From assembly GCF_001441165.1 (NCBI RefSeq), contig NZ_CP013126.1:124001-188000 (forward strand): a DNA stretch of 64,000 nt, in the 5' to 3' direction. Below are positions 62,208-64,000 of the stretch, one piece after another; the stretch's first letter is position 1; every line of letters begins with the position of its first letter. Below the pieces are notes generated by a model. That model did not search any database and was not told the DNA's origin. It worked only from the letters and a program-made list of their open reading frames with translations. The translations under genes were made by a program, and so were the position numbers. Source of the stretch: Acidipropionibacterium acidipropionici (GTDB lineage Bacteria; Actinomycetota; Actinomycetes; Propionibacteriales; Propionibacteriaceae).

Positions 62208-62509
62208 GCAGATTCCCCAGGACGAGGACGTCTCACAATCCCGAACTGTGACATATCTCACCGAATTCTGGACACAGATGAGACGCCGTCAAAGTCCCCC
62301 ACACAGATCCCAACGAGCCTCTTCGACAATCCTCATCTCGCCCCGCCATGATGGGCTCAGACGCAGATCACGGCCACCCCCTCACCGACCCGTATTCCGG
62401 CCACGGATCGCCCGGAACTGCTTGTCCGAAAGGCCATCGTGCCTTGACATTCGCCTCTCGGCCGCCTTGACTCGAAAACACGTCACGCGCCGTGTGGAGG
62501 AGATTTCCT

Positions 62510-64000
62510 GTGCCAGAATTGTTCATCGGTGGAAGCTGGCGAGAGGCCTCTGACAGTGCCGTCCGGGAGATTCACTGCCCCGCCGACCAGAATCTCGTGG
62601 CCACCGTTTCGGAGGCCACCGCCCAGGACGCCGCCGACGCGATTCTCGCCGCCAGGCGGGCCTTCGAGGAGGGCACCTGGCGGGCCACCCCGGCCGCCGA
62701 GAGGGGCCGCCTCCTGGCACGGCTCGCCGACCGCCTGGAGGCCGAGATCGACGACGTCGCCCGGCTCGAGGCCCTGGACACCGGCAAGCGCCTGGTGGAG
62801 GCCCGCGCCGACATGGCCGACATCATCTCCGTCTTCCGGTTCTTCGCCACCCGGGCCGATTCAGACGCCGGCCGCGTCATCGACACCGGCCGGCCCGACG
62901 TCGTCTCCAAGGTGGTCCACGAGCCGGTCGGCGTGTGCAGCCTCATCACCCCGTGGAACTACCCCCTGCTGCAGACCTCGTGGAAGGTGGCCCCGGCTCT
63001 GGCGGCCGGCAACTCCTTCGTCCTCAAGCCCAGCGAGCTCACCCCGTCGACGTCGATCTGGCTGCTGCGCACCCTCACCGATCTCGGCCTGCCCGCCGGC
63101 GTGGGCAATCTCATCCTGGGCGACGGCGGCACAGTCGGACCGGTGCTCACCAGCCATCCCGAGGTGGATCTGGTCTCCTTCACCGGCGGCCTGGTCACCG
63201 GGCGCGCCATCTCCGCCTCCGCCGCCCCCACCGTCAAGAAGGTCGCCCTGGAGCTGGGCGGCAAGAACCCCAACGTCGTCTTCGCCGACGCCGACCTGGA
63301 CGCCGCCGTCGACATGGCCGCCACCGCCGTCTTCCTCGACTCCGGGCAGGTCTGCTCGGCTGGCGCCCGGCTCATCGTCGAGGAATCGATCCACGACCGC
63401 TTCGTCGCCGAACTGGTGCGCCGGGCAGAGCTCATCCGGCTCGGCGGCCCCTTCGACCCCGACGCCGAGACCGGCCCGCTGATCAGCGCGGAGCACCGCC
63501 AGAAGGTCGAGAGCTACGTCCGCGACGCCGTGGCCGAGGGCGCCACGCTGCTGGTCGGCGGGCGGCGCCCGACCGATGACCGGCTCGCCGACGGGTTCTA
63601 CTACCTCCCCACCATCCTGGACGGCTGCACCGCCGACATGGGCTGCGTCCAGAACGAGTCCTTCGGCCCGGTGCTCACAGTCGAGACCTTCTCCGGAGCC
63701 ACCCGCGACCAGGCCGAGGACCAAGCGGTGAAGCTGGCCAACCACACCATCTACGGGCTGGCCGGGGCGGTGTGGACGCGTGACGGTGGACGGGCCGAGA
63801 GGGTCGCCGCACGGCTGCGCCACGGCACCATCTGGATCAACGACTACCACCCCTATGTGGCCCAGGCCGAGTGGGGCGGATACAAGCAGAGCGGTATCGG
63901 ACGAGAGCTCGGCCAGGCCGGCCTGGACGAGTACCGCGAGACCAAGCACATCTGGCAGAACACCCGGCCCGCACCGGGCCACTGGTTCGGTTCCGCCGAC
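62510..64000 (+). CDS. Betaine-aldehyde-dehydrogenase-like aldehyde dehydrogenase (3' end cut)
   Basis: 497 codons are open to the window end; the family is about 490-500 residues, so only a short tail is missing. It is an NAD(P)-dependent aldehyde dehydrogenase with the general base E248 in LELGGKNPN, catalytic C282 in SGQVCSAGARL, and ITPWNYPLLQTSWKVAPALAAGN as the cofactor loop. Overall similarity is to GbsA/BetB, which make glycine betaine from betaine aldehyde. GTG 62510 has GGAGGA upstream and gives MPELFIGGSW. The substrate is inferred from family resemblance only. Confidence 0.85.
   Translation, partial: MPELFIGGSWREASDSAVREIHCPADQNLVATVSEATAQDAADAILAARRAFEEGTWRATPAAERGRLLARLADRLEAEIDDVARLEALDTGKRLVEARADMADIISVFRFFATRADSDAGRVIDTGRPDVVSKVVHEPVGVCSLITPWNYPLLQTSWKVAPALAAGNSFVLKPSELTPSTSIWLLRTLTDLGLPAGVGNLILGDGGTVGPVLTSHPEVDLVSFTGGLVTGRAISASAAPTVKKVALELGGKNPNVVFADADLDAAVDMAATAVFLDSGQVCSAGARLIVEESIHDRFVAELVRRAELIRLGGPFDPDAETGPLISAEHRQKVESYVRDAVAEGATLLVGGRRPTDDRLADGFYYLPTILDGCTADMGCVQNESFGPVLTVETFSGATRDQAEDQAVKLANHTIYGLAGAVWTRDGGRAERVAARLRHGTIWINDYHPYVAQAEWGGYKQSGIGRELGQAGLDEYRETKHIWQNTRPAPGHWFGSAD

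Larger units (their letters stand above)
61987..62509. other. Long divergent intergenic region
   Basis: A 523-base gap between divergent genes. It contains three tandem 15-base repeats (62077-62121), a 17-base-stem hairpin (62156-62207), and a locally less G/C-rich stretch (about 62225-62500) that should hold the dehydrogenase promoter. TTGACA occurs at 62444-62449, but no -10 box at the right distance was found. No coding frame looks real. Confidence 0.55.

Noticed and set aside
62444-62449. TTGACA as a -35 box for the aldehyde dehydrogenase gene
   Set aside because: No -10-like hexamer is found 16-19 bases downstream, so a single hexamer is not enough to call a promoter.

Overview
The window comes from a high-G+C actinobacterium of the family Propionibacteriaceae, most likely a dairy-type propionibacterium (Propionibacterium or Acidipropionibacterium). 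The strongest evidence is a complete methylmalonyl-CoA carboxytransferase (transcarboxylase) operon, 5S-12S-small protein-1.3S. Its proteins closely resemble, from memory, the Propionibacterium freudenreichii subunits. CarD, SenX3-RegX3, a DUF4032 kinase-like protein and many apparently leaderless genes also fit an actinobacterium. I found no rRNA or tRNA gene, CRISPR array, phage or insertion sequence.

Layout. 0-15.6 kb is mostly housekeeping: metB, a DUF4032 protein, cysS, rlmB, a SAM methyltransferase, an MFS carrier, glyA, two membrane proteins, a zinc metallopeptidase and ispDF. 15.6-22.1 kb is a polyol-type catabolic cluster: a triose-phosphate-isomerase-like enzyme, a SorC-family regulator, a glycerol-3-phosphate-dehydrogenase-like enzyme and a galactitol-family PTS (EIIB, EIIC, an unknown membrane protein, EIIA). 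22.1-30.5 kb holds carD, a lipoprotein gene, senX3-regX3 facing phoU across two PHO-box-like arrays, gpmA, the general PTS genes ptsH and ptsI, and an SDR gene. 30.6-38.2 kb holds the transcarboxylase operon, class II fba, a membrane protein, a SpoU methyltransferase and a DedA protein.

38.3-57.2 kb is a surface-polysaccharide locus. A lipoprotein, a 1566-residue PKD-repeat surface protein, a Wzy-like polymerase and a Wzc-like chain-length ATPase are joined by overlapping stop and start codons. They are followed by a Wzx-like flippase, a secreted parallel beta-helix protein, five glycosyltransferases, a CDP-alcohol phosphotransferase and a TagD-type cytidylyltransferase. 57.4-64 kb holds lemA, a sortase-like protein that has lost its catalytic Cys and His, a Pro-rich membrane protein, a spermidine-synthase-like protein, an aminotransferase, and a betaine-aldehyde-dehydrogenase-like gene cut by the window end.

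How the parts connect. PtsI and HPr would supply phosphate to the polyol PTS, whose product would be oxidised and isomerised towards central sugar phosphates. Gpm and Fba serve glycolysis and transcarboxylase drives the propionate (Wood-Werkman) cycle. The most interesting items are the degenerate sortase, the PTS cluster with a probable shared regulatory motif, a roughly 205-residue domain found three times in two secreted proteins of the polysaccharide locus, two long hairpins of one family that keep pairing through compensatory changes, and a recurring start architecture with a -10 box 6-7 nt before the start codon.
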